Assembly (NCBI GenBank): GCA_031002005.1
Contig: CM061918.1
Coordinates: forward strand, 38,630,947-38,694,946
Reading direction: 5' to 3'
DNA length: 64,000 nt
Origin: Vandiemenella viatica
Lineage: Eukaryota > Arthropoda > Insecta > Orthoptera > Morabidae
Under the pieces are notes generated by a model, which was not told the DNA's origin, ran no database searches, and was given only the letters and a program-made list of their open reading frames with translations. The position numbers and the translations under genes were made by a program. This document shows, one piece after another, positions 22,250 to 32,037 of this stretch (position 1 is its first letter; every line of letters begins with the position of its first letter).

Positions 22250-23530
22250 ATAAGTTATTTTTTTGTCACAAGCCTATATCTTCCTTCATACTTAACCAAA
22301 ATCAATGAATGAGGTGTCATTTTAAAGCGTATGGTCTCTACTTTGATCACATCATATTTTAAGAAAGAAAGTTTTAGGAATTCGACCCTTAAAGGGCGGT
22401 CAATATTACTGAAATGCTGTTTTCTGTGTTACAAGTCATTTATCTCCCTGGATACCTATCTGAAATCGTATAATGAAGTATCATTTTAAAGATTAAGATC
22501 TCCGCTTTAGTGACATCATATATTAAGTCAGAAATTTTTCGGAATTTGACCCTTAAAGGGCAAAAGGATCAATATTTATGCAATTCGCTTTTGTGTCACG
22601 AGCGATTTATCTCCCTTAATATCTAACCGATATAGATAAATGAGATATCATATTACAGACTAAAGTCTCCGCCGTGGTAACATTATATTTTAAGAAAGGA
22701 ATTTTTCGTAATCCGACCCTTAAAGGGCAAAAATGTTAATTTTTCTATAATGCGTTTTTTGTATCTCGAGCCATTTATCTCCCTGGATATCTAACCAAAA
22801 TCGATAAATGAAGTAGGATTGTAAGGAGTAATGTCTCAGCTTTGTGAAATCATATTTTAAGAATGAATGTTATTGGAATTCAACCATTAAAGGGAAAAAG
22901 TATACATTTTTCTATAACGTATTTTTGTGTCACGAGCGATTTACCTCCCTTATTATCTAACCGATATAGATAAATGAGGTATCATACTAACGAATAAGGT
23001 CTCCCCCATGGTAACATTATATTTCAAGAAAGGAGTTTTTCGTAATTCTACCCTTAAAGGGCAAAAATGTTAATTTTTCTAAAATGCGTTTTTTGTATCT
23101 CGAGCCATTTATCTCCCTGGATATCTAACCAAATTCGATAAATGAAGTAGGATTGTAAGGAGTAATGTCTCAGCTTTGTGAAATCATATTTTAAGAATGA
23201 ATGTTATTGGAATTCAACCATTAAAGGGAAAAAGTATACATTTTTCTATAACGCATTTTTGTGACACGAGCGATTTATCTCCCTTAATATCTAACCGATA
23301 TAGATAAATGTGGTATCATATTAAAGAATAAGGTTTCCGCCATGGTAACATTATATTTTAAGAAAGGAGGTTTTCATAATTCGACCCTTAAAGAGCAAAA
23401 ATATCAATATTTCTAAATTACGTTTTATGTCTTTCCAGCCTTTTATCTCCCTGGATTTCTAACCAAAATCGATAAATGAAGTAGGAATATGAAGAGTAAT
23501 GAGTCAGCTTTGATGACATCATATTCAACC
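22250..23530. repeat. Satellite array, about 166-bp units in alternating A/B arrangement
   Basis: At least seven tandem units, marked by CGACCCTTAAAGGGC or the variant CAACCATTAAAGGG at about 22384, 22548, 22716, 22883, 23048, 23216 and 23383 (spacing 163-168). From about 22580 two unit types alternate. A has CTCGAGCCATTTATCTCCCT and ATCGATAAATGAAGTAGG. B has CACGAGCGATTTATCTCCCT and GATATAGATAAATGAGGTAT. This gives a ~333-bp dimeric higher-order repeat, repeated about three times. No coding potential. The array ends next to a Helitron-like 3' terminus. Confidence 0.9.
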
Positions 23531-23537
23531 TAACTTT

Positions 23538-23579
23538 TCATCGCATTTTTTTCGCGAAATTTTCGCACGGGTCGTCTAG
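23538..23579 (+). mobile_element. Helitron-like 3' terminus (hairpin plus CTAGT)
   Basis: The array is followed by a perfect hairpin GCGAAAtTTTCGC (about 23553-23565), a short spacer ACGGGTCGT, and CTAGT. Helitrons end in CTRR about ten bases after a small hairpin and insert between A and T. No TSD or inverted repeat is expected. Assignment is by structure only. Confidence 0.5.
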
Positions 23580-23719
23580 TATATACTTAGTATTAAACAA
23601 AAATTTTACTGGATCTAAATGTTCTTCGTCTTATGTGGAATTCGATCCACGAAGGATCCTAACGTATTGCAAAAGAACAAAAATTGCAAAGTGTCTATAG
23701 GAGAGATGGAATTCAACGT

Positions 23720-23805
23720 GAATGTCGGTAAAAATTTCAGCAGAAACCGAAATTCGAGCCTTGGATCCCTTATAAGGATTGTTAACCGTTGACCCACTTT
23801 TTATA
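23720..23805 (-). repeat. tRNA-like SINE head (weak)
   Basis: On the - strand GTGGGTCAACGGTTAAC is followed 25 bases later by GGCTCGAATTTCGG, which resembles a pol III B box (GGTTCGAATCC). Spacing is slightly short. It could be a decayed tRNA-derived SINE. Confidence 0.3.
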
Positions 23806-24221
23806 CTACCACCACCTATCATTAGGCCTTTTGTTCTGACATGTGGTTGTGGAAAAGATTTCTTTCATACTCAATTAGATACTGTATTAAGTTTCCCTGG
23901 GATTTTATAAAGTAAAAGAATTTAATGTAAAAAAATGCCATAACAGTGAAAACATCGAGGAGGTTTGTAAGGAACGATTTGCAGACTGATGTCAGTGGAT
24001 TAGTTTCATCTTCTCCATGACCCAGATGAATATTGTGAGTCTGTGAGATTATTGTATGGGAGACATGACTGTATTCGTCAACTAGGCGTGAGTTAGAAAG
24101 TTTCAGATTGTAGGTGATGAATTAGGAGTGGAATATGTTATGGATGGTCATACTGAACAGTTCACTCAGGCATCAAAAATAATTTGAAGTAAAAATTCAT
24201 GTAACGCAATAGAGTATGTAT

Positions 24222-24398
24222 ATTGAAATTACAATTTAATTTAATTGCGATGGAGCGTTTTCTCCGATAGCAATATCCCTACACACCCATATATCTCCTT
24301 TCCTTTTCCCACCTATTTTTTCCCTCTACTAATTTCAATTTCGTTTTTGATCAATTATTCATCATTTCGGTTGGTAATTTGTTCCAATCCTGACCCTT
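24222..24398 (-). mobile_element. LINE-A copy (inverted), 3' part, split by the Tigger/pogo-like insertion
   Basis: Inverted 3' end of LINE-A: TTTAATTTAATTGCGATGGAGC, then the purine-rich tract complement and the NNxPKxxKxxK codons. It is cut at 24398 in the segment that other copies read as CCCTGACACCCTTACCTGA. The rest of the same copy continues at 27271. Confidence 0.8.
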
Positions 24399-24580
24399 AG
24401 GGGAGAGTGGGGAGGAATGGGACAATTTGTGTTTGAGTTCTTTTTCAGGGAGCTGTGGGAACATTGGAAGTATATGAACTATGTATATGTTGAGTACATG
24501 TATCTGACTATATACTGTATAAGTATCTTTTCAAAATACGCTATAATAGCAAGGGAATCTTCAATTTTCGGAAAGAAATG

Positions 24581-24624
24581 ACATTGTCCCATTCCTCCTG
24601 CGTGCAGGAGGAATGGGACAATGT
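24581..24624. repeat. Perfect 21-bp hairpin near the left end of the Tigger/pogo-like element
   Basis: ACATTGTCCCATTCCTCCTG-C (24581-24601), a two-base loop GT, then the exact reverse complement (24604-24624). It lies just beyond the transposase stop codon and contains two copies of the subterminal motif of this element. Confidence 0.85.
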
Positions 24625-24754
24625 AACTTCATTTTTTAAAAAAAGTACCAACAATGTTATTCTTGGACAAGTTTAATATTAAAAAAAGATAATTTAGGTT
24701 TAGAAACTGAAAAAATTGTGGCTTAACAAGAAAAAATGTTGCATACAAAATTCT

Positions 24755-25915
24755 TTATCGTAGTGTAGGAAATTTTACACTTAAATTTATTCCGAAGCGA
24801 AAAATCTTGCTAGTTCTCTTGGTTCCTCCAACGACGGGAGCTGGCATCTTCAAAATTATATCATCTCTTCTAGTAACACCCACATCTTCTACATTGGGAT
24901 AAACGAATGTCATTGACTTGCCTCGCTTCCGCAGAAATTTGACCAGCAAGCAATTGTTTTCATCCCATCCGGATTTTACTTTTCCAATGTAGTGCACGAG
25001 AGTTTTTCCTATGTCAAATTTTACAAGAACAAAGTCACCAATTGTAACATCTTTGATCTCATAATTTAAGTCTAACTCTTGCTCGTCGTCTGATGATTCT
25101 GTGAATTCTTCTTCACTATGTGATGTTTCCATTTCCTCACTTGATTCTGAAGTTTCTTCTTCAGACATTTTTCTTGTTTCTTTGGAAGAAACAATTGCAG
25201 GCCTAGACAGGGCAAATGGACTGATGATCCTCGCTGTTTTCTTTCTCAACTGTTCTTCAATTTCAGTTTTCTCGGGTGTGTCAGTCAAGATCCGTGTTCT
25301 CCCAGGTTTTCTTCCTCTTCCTGTTGTTTTTCTTGCTGCAGCTTTCGGATATGGTCGTACCATCTCTGGTGTGACGGATTCTCGAGCTGAAGTCGAAGGA
25401 ATTTCTTCTGTGTCTTCTTCATACTCATTTCCCTGTGGAGGCCTATCAGTTGTTGGAAGTAGATTCTGAGTTGTGTCTTGTTCTGTTGTTTGTGGAAATG
25501 GACGGTCGGTGACTGATGACATCAAAAAATCATAATCTGTAAAAATCTCCGAATTAAATGGCCAAATACCAGTTTTTTCAAAACCACTGATGATGTTTTC
25601 TTTAGTAAAAGCTTGAAGAAATGCGGAATTCACTAGCTTTGCAATATTGTAGATGCTGATTGGTTTAGCAAGGTTTTGCTGCATTGCCATCCAGTTACTA
25701 CATGCCATGTTGTACCTGTTTTTGAACGAACTATACACTGACACATCTAATGGTTGAAGGCGATGACTGCAATGAGGGGGGAATGTCACAATGATAACTC
25801 CATGTTCTCTCGCAGTGTCTATGATTTCAATATTTATGTGACTATCATGATTGTCAAACAAAAGTAGAACTGGATCTTCCTTTGAGCATTTCACATTTTT
25901 AATGAAGTGATCCAA
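24755..25915 (-). CDS. Tigger/pogo-like transposase, C-terminal part (386 codons, open)
   Basis: The frame starts within the catalytic DDE domain. LLLFDNHDSHINIEI holds the second catalytic aspartate, and FPPHCSHRLQPLDVSVYSSF holds the third acidic residue (D) in the H..QPLDV context typical of pogo/Tigger/jerky proteins. A helical region follows (GFEKTGIWPFN), then an acidic Ser/Glu-rich linker and a C-terminal domain (VTIGDFVLVKFDIGKTLVHY, then CLLVKFLRKRGK) ending at 24755. The ATG at 25913-25915 (MDHFIKNVKC) is an internal methionine; the real protein begins further upstream at 26737, but frameshifts separate the parts. The domain belongs to cut-and-paste transposases; this copy could not make a full protein without correction. 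Confidence 0.85.
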   Translation of the reverse strand: MDHFIKNVKCSKEDPVLLLFDNHDSHINIEIIDTAREHGVIIVTFPPHCSHRLQPLDVSVYSSFKNRYNMACSNWMAMQQNLAKPISIYNIAKLVNSAFLQAFTKENIISGFEKTGIWPFNSEIFTDYDFLMSSVTDRPFPQTTEQDTTQNLLPTTDRPPQGNEYEEDTEEIPSTSARESVTPEMVRPYPKAAARKTTGRGRKPGRTRILTDTPEKTEIEEQLRKKTARIISPFALSRPAIVSSKETRKMSEEETSESSEEMETSHSEEEFTESSDDEQELDLNYEIKDVTIGDFVLVKFDIGKTLVHYIGKVKSGWDENNCLLVKFLRKRGKSMTFVYPNVEDVGVTRRDDIILKMPAPVVGGTKRTSKIFRFGINLSVKFPTLR

Positions 25916-25960
25916 AACTTTCTTACTCTGCAGTCATCCATCCACTTGGATGAGCCAAAC

Positions 25961-26572
25961 CTAAGCTGCCTTCTGGAGCACCATACAGCATATGATCTTT
26001 GAAATTCTTCCGTGGAAAAACAAATGCAGGTGGTGCTGTATTACCTGCTGCATTAACAAAGCAACAAACTGTAACGAGTTGACCACGTTCAGTGATGTCA
26101 CTTGCCCTACTTGCTTTGTTCCTTTCTCCGCAATCACTTTTCCAGGCTTGTGAACAGTTGTAACACCTGTTTCATCACAATTCCACACACTATTTGCACT
26201 AAAAGAGTGGCGGAGGAGAACTTCTCTCAGATTGTCGAAGAACTTCATAACATTGTTCTTATTGAAACTAGTAGCCCTTGACAGACTGGTAGGGGATGGA
26301 GAACGTAAAGTAATGTCCATATTGCGTTTCATAAAACCAAATAGCCACTCCCTTCCTGCTGTCTTCTTTTCTTCCCAACCAAGAACATCTGGAATTTTCT
26401 TGGCCTTAGCAAATTGGTACGCAAATTTGCGAGCCTGAACTGTAGTTAATCCATAATGCATGTAGGAGCAAGTTATCAAATACAACTTCAAACTTCTTTC
26501 TTCTTGAATGGTGAAAACTTGTCGTACATTTGTATTAGGTTGGTAACAATATTCATCTCCAATGGGTAACAA
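25961..26572 (-). CDS. Tigger/pogo-like transposase, middle part (CENP-B-type HTH and first catalytic Asp)
   Basis: This 203-codon frame has a CENP-B/Tc5-like DNA-binding region (TTVQARKFAYQFAKAKKIPD, then GREWLFGFMKRN) and SVWNCDETGVTTVHKPGK, where the D of DETG is the first catalytic residue. Its last 20 or so codons are out of frame: the expected NFKDHMLYGAPEGSLG, with LAHPSGWM, is found in another frame at about 25945-26010. So at least two frameshifts separate it from the C-terminal part. The start at 26572 is internal to the gene, not a real start. Confidence 0.8.
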   Translation of the reverse strand: MLPIGDEYCYQPNTNVRQVFTIQEERSLKLYLITCSYMHYGLTTVQARKFAYQFAKAKKIPDVLGWEEKKTAGREWLFGFMKRNMDITLRSPSPTSLSRATSFNKNNVMKFFDNLREVLLRHSFSANSVWNCDETGVTTVHKPGKVIAEKGTKQVGQVTSLNVVNSLQFVALLMQQVIQHHLHLFFHGRISKIICCMVLQKAA

Positions 26573-26639
26573 TTTGGCTCTTTTACATATCTGTCAAGTG
26601 TAGACTTGCTCGAATCAATTTCCTTGGCCACATCTCTTA

Positions 26640-26737
26640 ATGACCGATTTTTTCTCAATTATCTCAGAGAGAGCATACTTAAGTTTTTCCTTTGTTAACC
26701 TCTGACGTTTAGTTTTTCTCTTATAAACACGAGGCAT
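26640..26737 (-). pseudogene. Tigger/pogo-like transposase N-terminus (first HTH)
   Basis: ATG at 26735-26737 begins MPRVYKRKTKRQRLTKEKLK, then YALSEI, the usual N-terminus of jerky/Tigger-type transposases leading into a psq-like helix-turn-helix. The continuation (LRDVAKEIDSSKSTLDRYVK) is present at about 26580-26640 but in another frame, and a further shift joins it to the next part. These shifts mark the copy as a pseudogene. Confidence 0.75.
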
Positions 26738-26846
26738 TGTGAAGACAAAAGTCTGAAAAAAATGTAAAAAATGAAAAGCTTCTACATTTATTGGACGATG
26801 CACAATAAATTTCAACTTATTTTTCATACAATTTAGTTTACATAGT

Positions 26847-26904
26847 GCAGGAGGTTTGGGACTTGTCCCATTCCACCTGCAAACCATTGTCCCAAACCTC
26901 CTGC
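26847..26904. repeat. Second subterminal hairpin of the Tigger/pogo-like element
   Basis: GCAGGAGGTTTGGGAC (26847-26862) is repeated as an exact reverse complement at 26889-26904, enclosing TTGTCCCATTCCACCTG. It lies upstream of the transposase start, mirroring the hairpin at the other end. Confidence 0.8.
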
Positions 26905-27270
26905 AGGCAACCATTTTGAAATTTACGTGCATGGAAAACAAACTACTGATCACAAAGCAGAACTTTTTGGTGTTAAATAATCTTCAAATTATATGTTATG
27001 CCCACATGTTAAAGCATTATGACTTTCTCTGTTCTATTAAAAATAAGAAAAAAATTCATACAACACACTAAACTTACTTTTAAAGGCGAAAAACACTTTT
27101 TTCAACACAAAATTTAAAGTCCACCACTTTCAACGATATAACTCCACTGGCTTATAGGGCACTCCTAGCGCTATCTATGATGAACATTTGAAGTTAGTAG
27201 ACGCGGTAGTTTTGAAAATATCACAGGTGTCCCATTCCTCCTGTGTCCCATTCCTCCCCACTCTCCCCTA

Positions 27271-27945
27271 TGCCTGAAATCGAGTGCCAGTTTGTCATTA
27301 TCGACATTTTTTTTTTCCATTCCATGCACCTCTCTTAATTCTTCCACCAATATCTTTCCACATCTAGTCACCAATAGACACCTAGCATACTCCCATGACT
27401 TCCTTCACCCTCCTCCCAATGAATTACATTCCAACTCTTTTACCATATTAGGTACTGATTGTGTTCTGCGGTAATTTCCAGAGACAAATCTAGCTGTACT
27501 TCTTTGCATCCCCTCCAACTCCTGTATTTGATACCCAAAATGTTGGTCCCATACGAAACTACCACATTCAAACAATGGTCTGACCATTGTTTTGCAACCC
27601 AACTTCCTAACTTTCTAGTGCATCTCTTCATTACTCTCTCCAAGAAGAAGGATTTTGAACCCTTTTCCTTCTACCTGACGAATCTGCCCTCCCAGTTGAG
27701 TTTATCATATGTTTTGACAAGGTATTTTCATTTCAAGTCCTCAACAAGCAATTCTTTACTCACCTTATGATCATAACCAATTTTTAATTTTTTGTATGTG
27801 TAACTAATAAGTTGACGAGCTAGAGATCCTGTCCATATAACCCTGCAGTTGTTCACAGTTTTCTGCCGTTATGATACTATTATATCGCATTATGTCATTT
27901 GCAATAAACCTAACTTCTGATAGCAACCCTCCAACACAATCATTC
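27271..27945 (-). mobile_element. LINE-A copy (inverted), RT part, continuing from 24398
   Basis: Continuation of the LINE-A copy interrupted by the Tigger/pogo-like element. On the - strand it reads the RT palm end (FIANDIM in place of FADDIM, near 27900), thumb, CKTMVRPLFECGSFVWDQHF (about 27540-27600), ARFVSGNYRR and the KLALDFRH segment near 27280. Frames are broken and the 5' part is absent. Confidence 0.8.
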
Positions 27946-28109
27946 ATCGAACATATGCTCTATCACAATTAACATCGTAAATATTGTAACCATTAATAGC
28001 AGAGACAATGTGATGTTGGAGGCATGGAGGAAGGGTGGGGAGGCCGCCATATTGCTGGTCCGGAGAAACACGGAAAAAGGCACAAAAACAGCAAGGAAAT
28101 CATAATACA

Positions 28110-28580
28110 ACCTGACACCGCAATTTGATGGTGGATTATTATGTAACTCGACGATACACATAAAAAAATGAAGAATATTTTTTTTTGAAATCGTGCTTAG
28201 TTCTCGAGATATACTGTCTCAAAAGTTAAGTGTTTTGGGTTGAAATTCAGAAGAGACATTTCCCGAAAGTCAAATTTGACGATAAATTCTTATGTATCAC
28301 GACGATACAAATCGAAAATAAAGAATAAAATTTTTCGATATCTTGCTTAGTTCGCGAGATATAATGTCTCCAAATTGAGTTTGTTAGCTTATGATGCGGA
28401 CTGGACCAAAGGATAATTTTGCTGCACTTGCAGATTGGGTGTTTAATTTTTTTAGTAATCCTTGTGGTTAGGTTAAAACACGGCATGGACCAGAATAAAA
28501 ATGTCACCAAAGGCACAAGGAACTATACCTGTAACTAATTTTTGATCGTTGATATCTAGAGAACTAAGGGAGATATATAT
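28110..28580. repeat. S2 dispersed/tandem repeat, about 150-bp units
   Basis: Two to three tandem units, each with a (A)TTCTTATGTAACTC-like start, ACGATACAAATC, CTTAGTTCTCGAGATATA, TGTCTCAAA and GGTTGAAATnC...GGACCAGA. The same unit occurs at 30705-31110 and 62375-62560 and nowhere else that I noticed. Non-coding. Confidence 0.65.
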
Positions 28581-28589
28581 ATAAAATTA

Positions 28590-30135
28590 CTCTTGATTTT
28601 TTATTAGTTTCGTCAATTTACATGAGAACAATCATCAAATAGCATCACCATGGCCATAATAGTTCTCTCAACCACAAAATTCAATTTAAGCTACAGTTCT
28701 AGCTACAACAACATTGACAATATCAGGAGTCATAGTTCACGTAGCATAAATTATCACAACTAATTTCAACATATACCTTTAGTACAATTAATTTTATCGT
28801 ACACTTTCAGTGTAAACTGAAACTTGAGTAAAGCCTGCAGAATACCATATTCACTGTGTCGCGATGTAAACATGACCCGCTTAAATTAAATTTTCAACAC
28901 TTGTCTACAATAAGGCTAGCTTTTCAGGTGCAAATAGTAACATATACTAATTGTCTACATTACACCAACAAAAATTTGAGAACGATATGATCCTATTGAG
29001 AGCAATGAATAAATTTATAGCGAATGGCCCTAATGTTGCAGTTACCTGTAAGATACTTCAAGAACGATAATTACAATGTGACTTACTTATGAAACGCTAT
29101 TCCAGGTTTTTTACCATCTTATCTGTTTGTGCAATCATATGCAACACAACTTGGCATTATAGAAAACTTTAGAATATTAGAAAATAAAATATTCTCAGCA
29201 GCATACATAGTGCAAAGTGCAAACAGCCCAATGTTTTGGGGCACCTATGGCCGCCAATGGTCACTGCGCATGCGTAGTAGGAGACGAGTTTTTTTTTTTT
29301 TAATGAGGTTTCACCGATTTGGCGTTATTTCGTCTCCATATATTCCTTCATCCATGCCTGTATCGTTTCTGATTGTGTTATCTATGGTGTCTGTTTATAA
29401 ATAAATGTTTGAATGTATTCATGTTCTCTAATTGAGAATTGAAGTCTTTTTGTAAGTATTTTTTGCTGTTTTTTAACCGTAGTTCTTTATTCTTTCGATT
29501 TCCTGAATATCACATTGCTTTGAAAGAACTTGTTCAATAACCAAGCATTCAAGCTATTTTTGATGGGTACTAACTGTTAATCATATGTCAACGTTATGGG
29601 TTACAAGTGATGTGTGCGTTCGTGGACATTGATTTTTAGCTGTTAATGCTGCATAAATCGTGTGCGACAGTTTTACATTATACCCCAAGTTGTAATATGG
29701 TCCCACATAAGTTGCCAATCCCAGAGGCTGGAATTGAATATGTTGTAATTCATCAAAGCTTAACGGAATTAACAAAAAATTCACCTTTCATTTACTGAAA
29801 GATGTTTATAGAAAATATTGTAGAATCTATAACGAAGAATTTACAATAAACCGTTTATGTTTTTTTAAATTAGCGCTACCCAATGAATGAAAGCAGATTG
29901 GTGTAGTTTACTTCTGGAACTACTTCGATGTGGTTGAAATAATGACGTGTACAATATTGCACCCAAAAAACAATGCAAATAAAAACAAATATTGAAACAT
30001 TCGTAGCTATTCTGTACCGCGGAATTTCTATTATAATTTTGTAAGAGACAGAATAGATCGCGTTACATATGAAATTACTTTCATTGGCATAAAATGAAAA
30101 CTGTGCCAAGATTCATTTCGACCTCTCTAAAATCT
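28590..30135. other. Intergenic stretch, no gene recognised
   Basis: AT-rich sequence with only short frames (longest 29129-29404, unrecognised). A small GC-rich spot CACTGCGCATGCGTAGTAGG is at 29262-29281. Confidence 0.35.
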
Positions 30136-30143
30136 CGGGATTA

Positions 30144-30412
30144 CTGGAGATCGCGATTCCGCCAGGAGTTTTCATCATAATACTGCTGTGGTCAAACGCA
30201 AGACCACTAGAAATTCTTTCCGAAGTACATTTAACGGTTTCATTCTGGTTCAGGCTTTATTACAACCTAATTTCTACTTGAAAATAATGGTCCAGGCTGT
30301 ATTACAACAGAATTACTGCTTGAAAATAATACGTCTTGCGACTGACTACTGCAGTAGGCCTATTGGACAATGATATAACTGATTGTTGTTGTAGCGGAAT
30401 CGCGATCTCCAG
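30144..30412. mobile_element. MITE with perfect 19-bp inverted repeats and TA target site
   Basis: The ends are CTGGAGATCGCGATTCCGC (30144-30162) and its exact reverse complement (30394-30412), flanked by TA (30142-30143, 30413-30414): Tc1/mariner-type termini. The 269-bp element has no transposase. Its centre holds two diverged copies of a ~47-bp direct repeat (CAGGCTTTATTACAAC... and CAGGCTGTATTACAAC..., about 30248-30340). Confidence 0.8.
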
Positions 30413-30704
30413 TATACCAAAAATCTCCGCTAATATTTACTATATTGCAATCGGGTACTGAACCCTAACCCTGCAGACTCTTAATGCTTGAAACTGAATT
30501 TTTAGATTGTTAATGGTGTATGTGTTCCAATCAATAAGTAATATTTTTCACTCATTATTTCTAGAATATATTCATTGTTCCTACTGCTGTTACCAATCTG
30601 TATGATAAAATTAGAAAACAAAACTACCATTCATTCTCCAGGGCTACTACTTGTGAGCATGCAAATATATTTTTTGTAAATGCTTAATTTGGGGATTCTA
30701 CGAT

Positions 30705-31110
30705 AACGGTGGTAGATTCTTATGTAACTCAACAAGACAAATTGAAAGTATAGAATAAATTTTTTTGATATTTCATTTAGTTCTAGAGATATTGTATCTC
30801 AAAATTGACGTGGTTAGGTTGAAATGCATCATGCGCCAGAAGAAAAAATTTTCCATTTCCAAACTTGAAGACGAATTCTTACGAAACATGATGAGACAAA
30901 TTTTTTAATATCTCCCTTAGTTCTTGAGATATTGTATCTCAAAAATGAGGAGGTTAGGGTGAGAGCTGGCCGGGATCAGAAAAAAAAGTCACCACAACAA
31001 CTGCACGGTGGAAATGCACTATAGGTGTTTTATTTTCTTCCCAGTGGTTGTTGTTAGCTTGAAATACAGCCTGGACCAGAAGAAACATCACCAAAAGCAC
31101 AAGGAACTAT
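30705..31110. repeat. S2 repeat, second location
   Basis: Two clear units start at about 30712 (GATTCTTATGTAACTCAACA) and 30870 (GAATTCTTACGAAACATGAT), each with TTAGTTCTnGAGATATTGTA and TCTCAAAA, followed by a third partial unit with CAGCCTGGACCAGAAGAAAC. Same family as 28110-28580. Confidence 0.65.
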
Positions 31111-31427
31111 ATCCACAACTGAAACATGCTATATATCAAAAACGAAGCGAGATATCAAAAATTTTATTGTTTATTTTCTATTTGTTTCATTGGATTCTAC
31201 TAGAATTCATTATCACATTGTGGCGCCACAGTAATGATAGAACTGCCTTTAATCTTTTTTTTGCTGTCATGTTTTTTGACTGGTTTGATGCAATCCTCCA
31301 TCTTTCCTGTCTTGTGCTAACCTCTTCACGTCTACATATCCCTTACAACCCATGTCCTCAATTATCTGCTTTGTATATTCTAATCTCTGTCGTCCTCTAC
31401 AGTTCTTACCTTCGACTGTTCCTTCCA

Positions 31428-32037
31428 CTAACAATTAACCAATCCAGCATGCCTCAAAATATGACCTACCAGCCTGTCTCTTCTTTCTGTAAGCTTGTTC
31501 CACAAACTTCTTTCCTCACCCATCATTTCCAAAAGTCGTTCATTTTGTACTTTGTCTGTCCACTTAATTTTCAGCATTCTTCTGTAGCACCACATTTCAA
31601 ATGCTTCAATTTTCCTTCTTTCTGGTATTCCTGATGTCCATGCTTCGCTACCATAAAGTGCTGTGCTCCGCACAAAGAGTTTTAAAAGTTCTTTCTAATT
31701 CCTAGATCAATGTTTGTTTGAGATTTCTCTTTTTCATGAAGGCTCTTTTTGCTAGTGCTATTCTGCTTTTAACATCATTCCTGCTTCAGCCATTGGTTGT
31801 AATTTTGCTTCCCAAGTTGCAGAATTCACTTACTTCTCCTATTGCATCCAATCCTATTTTTATATTTAATCTACTGTGATTGGTATTATTTCTGCTATAT
31901 TTCATCACTTTTTTCTTGCTTTGATGTATATTCAGTCCAAAATCTGCCTTCAGTGTTTTGTTCATGCTATTCAGTAACTTCTCAATATTCTCAGCCCGTT
32001 CTGCTGACAAGACAATGTCATCAGCAAATGGTAGCAT
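31428..32037 (-). pseudogene. RTE reverse transcriptase, catalytic and C-terminal part
   Basis: LPFADDIVLSAERAENIEKL (about 31975-32037) holds the FADD catalytic aspartates, then a thumb with SKITTNG. After a break near 31786-31673 follows ALYGSEAWTSGIPERRKIEA and WCYRRMLKIKWTDKVQNERL. These motifs are the usual end of RTE-group LINE proteins. Not functional. Confidence 0.85.

Larger units (their letters stand above)
24401..27268 (-). mobile_element. Tigger/pogo-like DNA transposon, 2868 bp, nested in LINE-A
   Basis: Both ends read inwards GGGGAGAGTGGGGAGGAATG (20 of 20), flanked by TA at 24399-24400 and 27269-27270, as expected for the Tc1/mariner-pogo superfamily. On the - strand it carries a CENP-B/Tigger-type transposase in broken frames (separate entries). 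The motif GTCCCATTCCTCC or its complement recurs near both ends: one at the left end, two in a 21-bp hairpin at 24581-24624, variants in a second hairpin at 26847-26904, and two more at 27229-27256. Subterminal copies of this kind are likely transposase binding sites. The element is far better preserved than the LINE it sits in. Confidence 0.9.

Noticed and set aside
22250..23530. CRISPR array
   Set aside because: Units are 163-168 bp with no short repeat/spacer pattern, in animal nuclear DNA.
25101..25469. 122-codon + strand frame, Ser/Val-rich
   Set aside because: Antisense shadow of the acidic linker of the Tigger/pogo-like transposase.
31008..31634. 208-codon + strand open frame
   Set aside because: Most of it is antisense to the RTE C-terminal region; the upstream part is S2 repeat. 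No protein pattern of its own.
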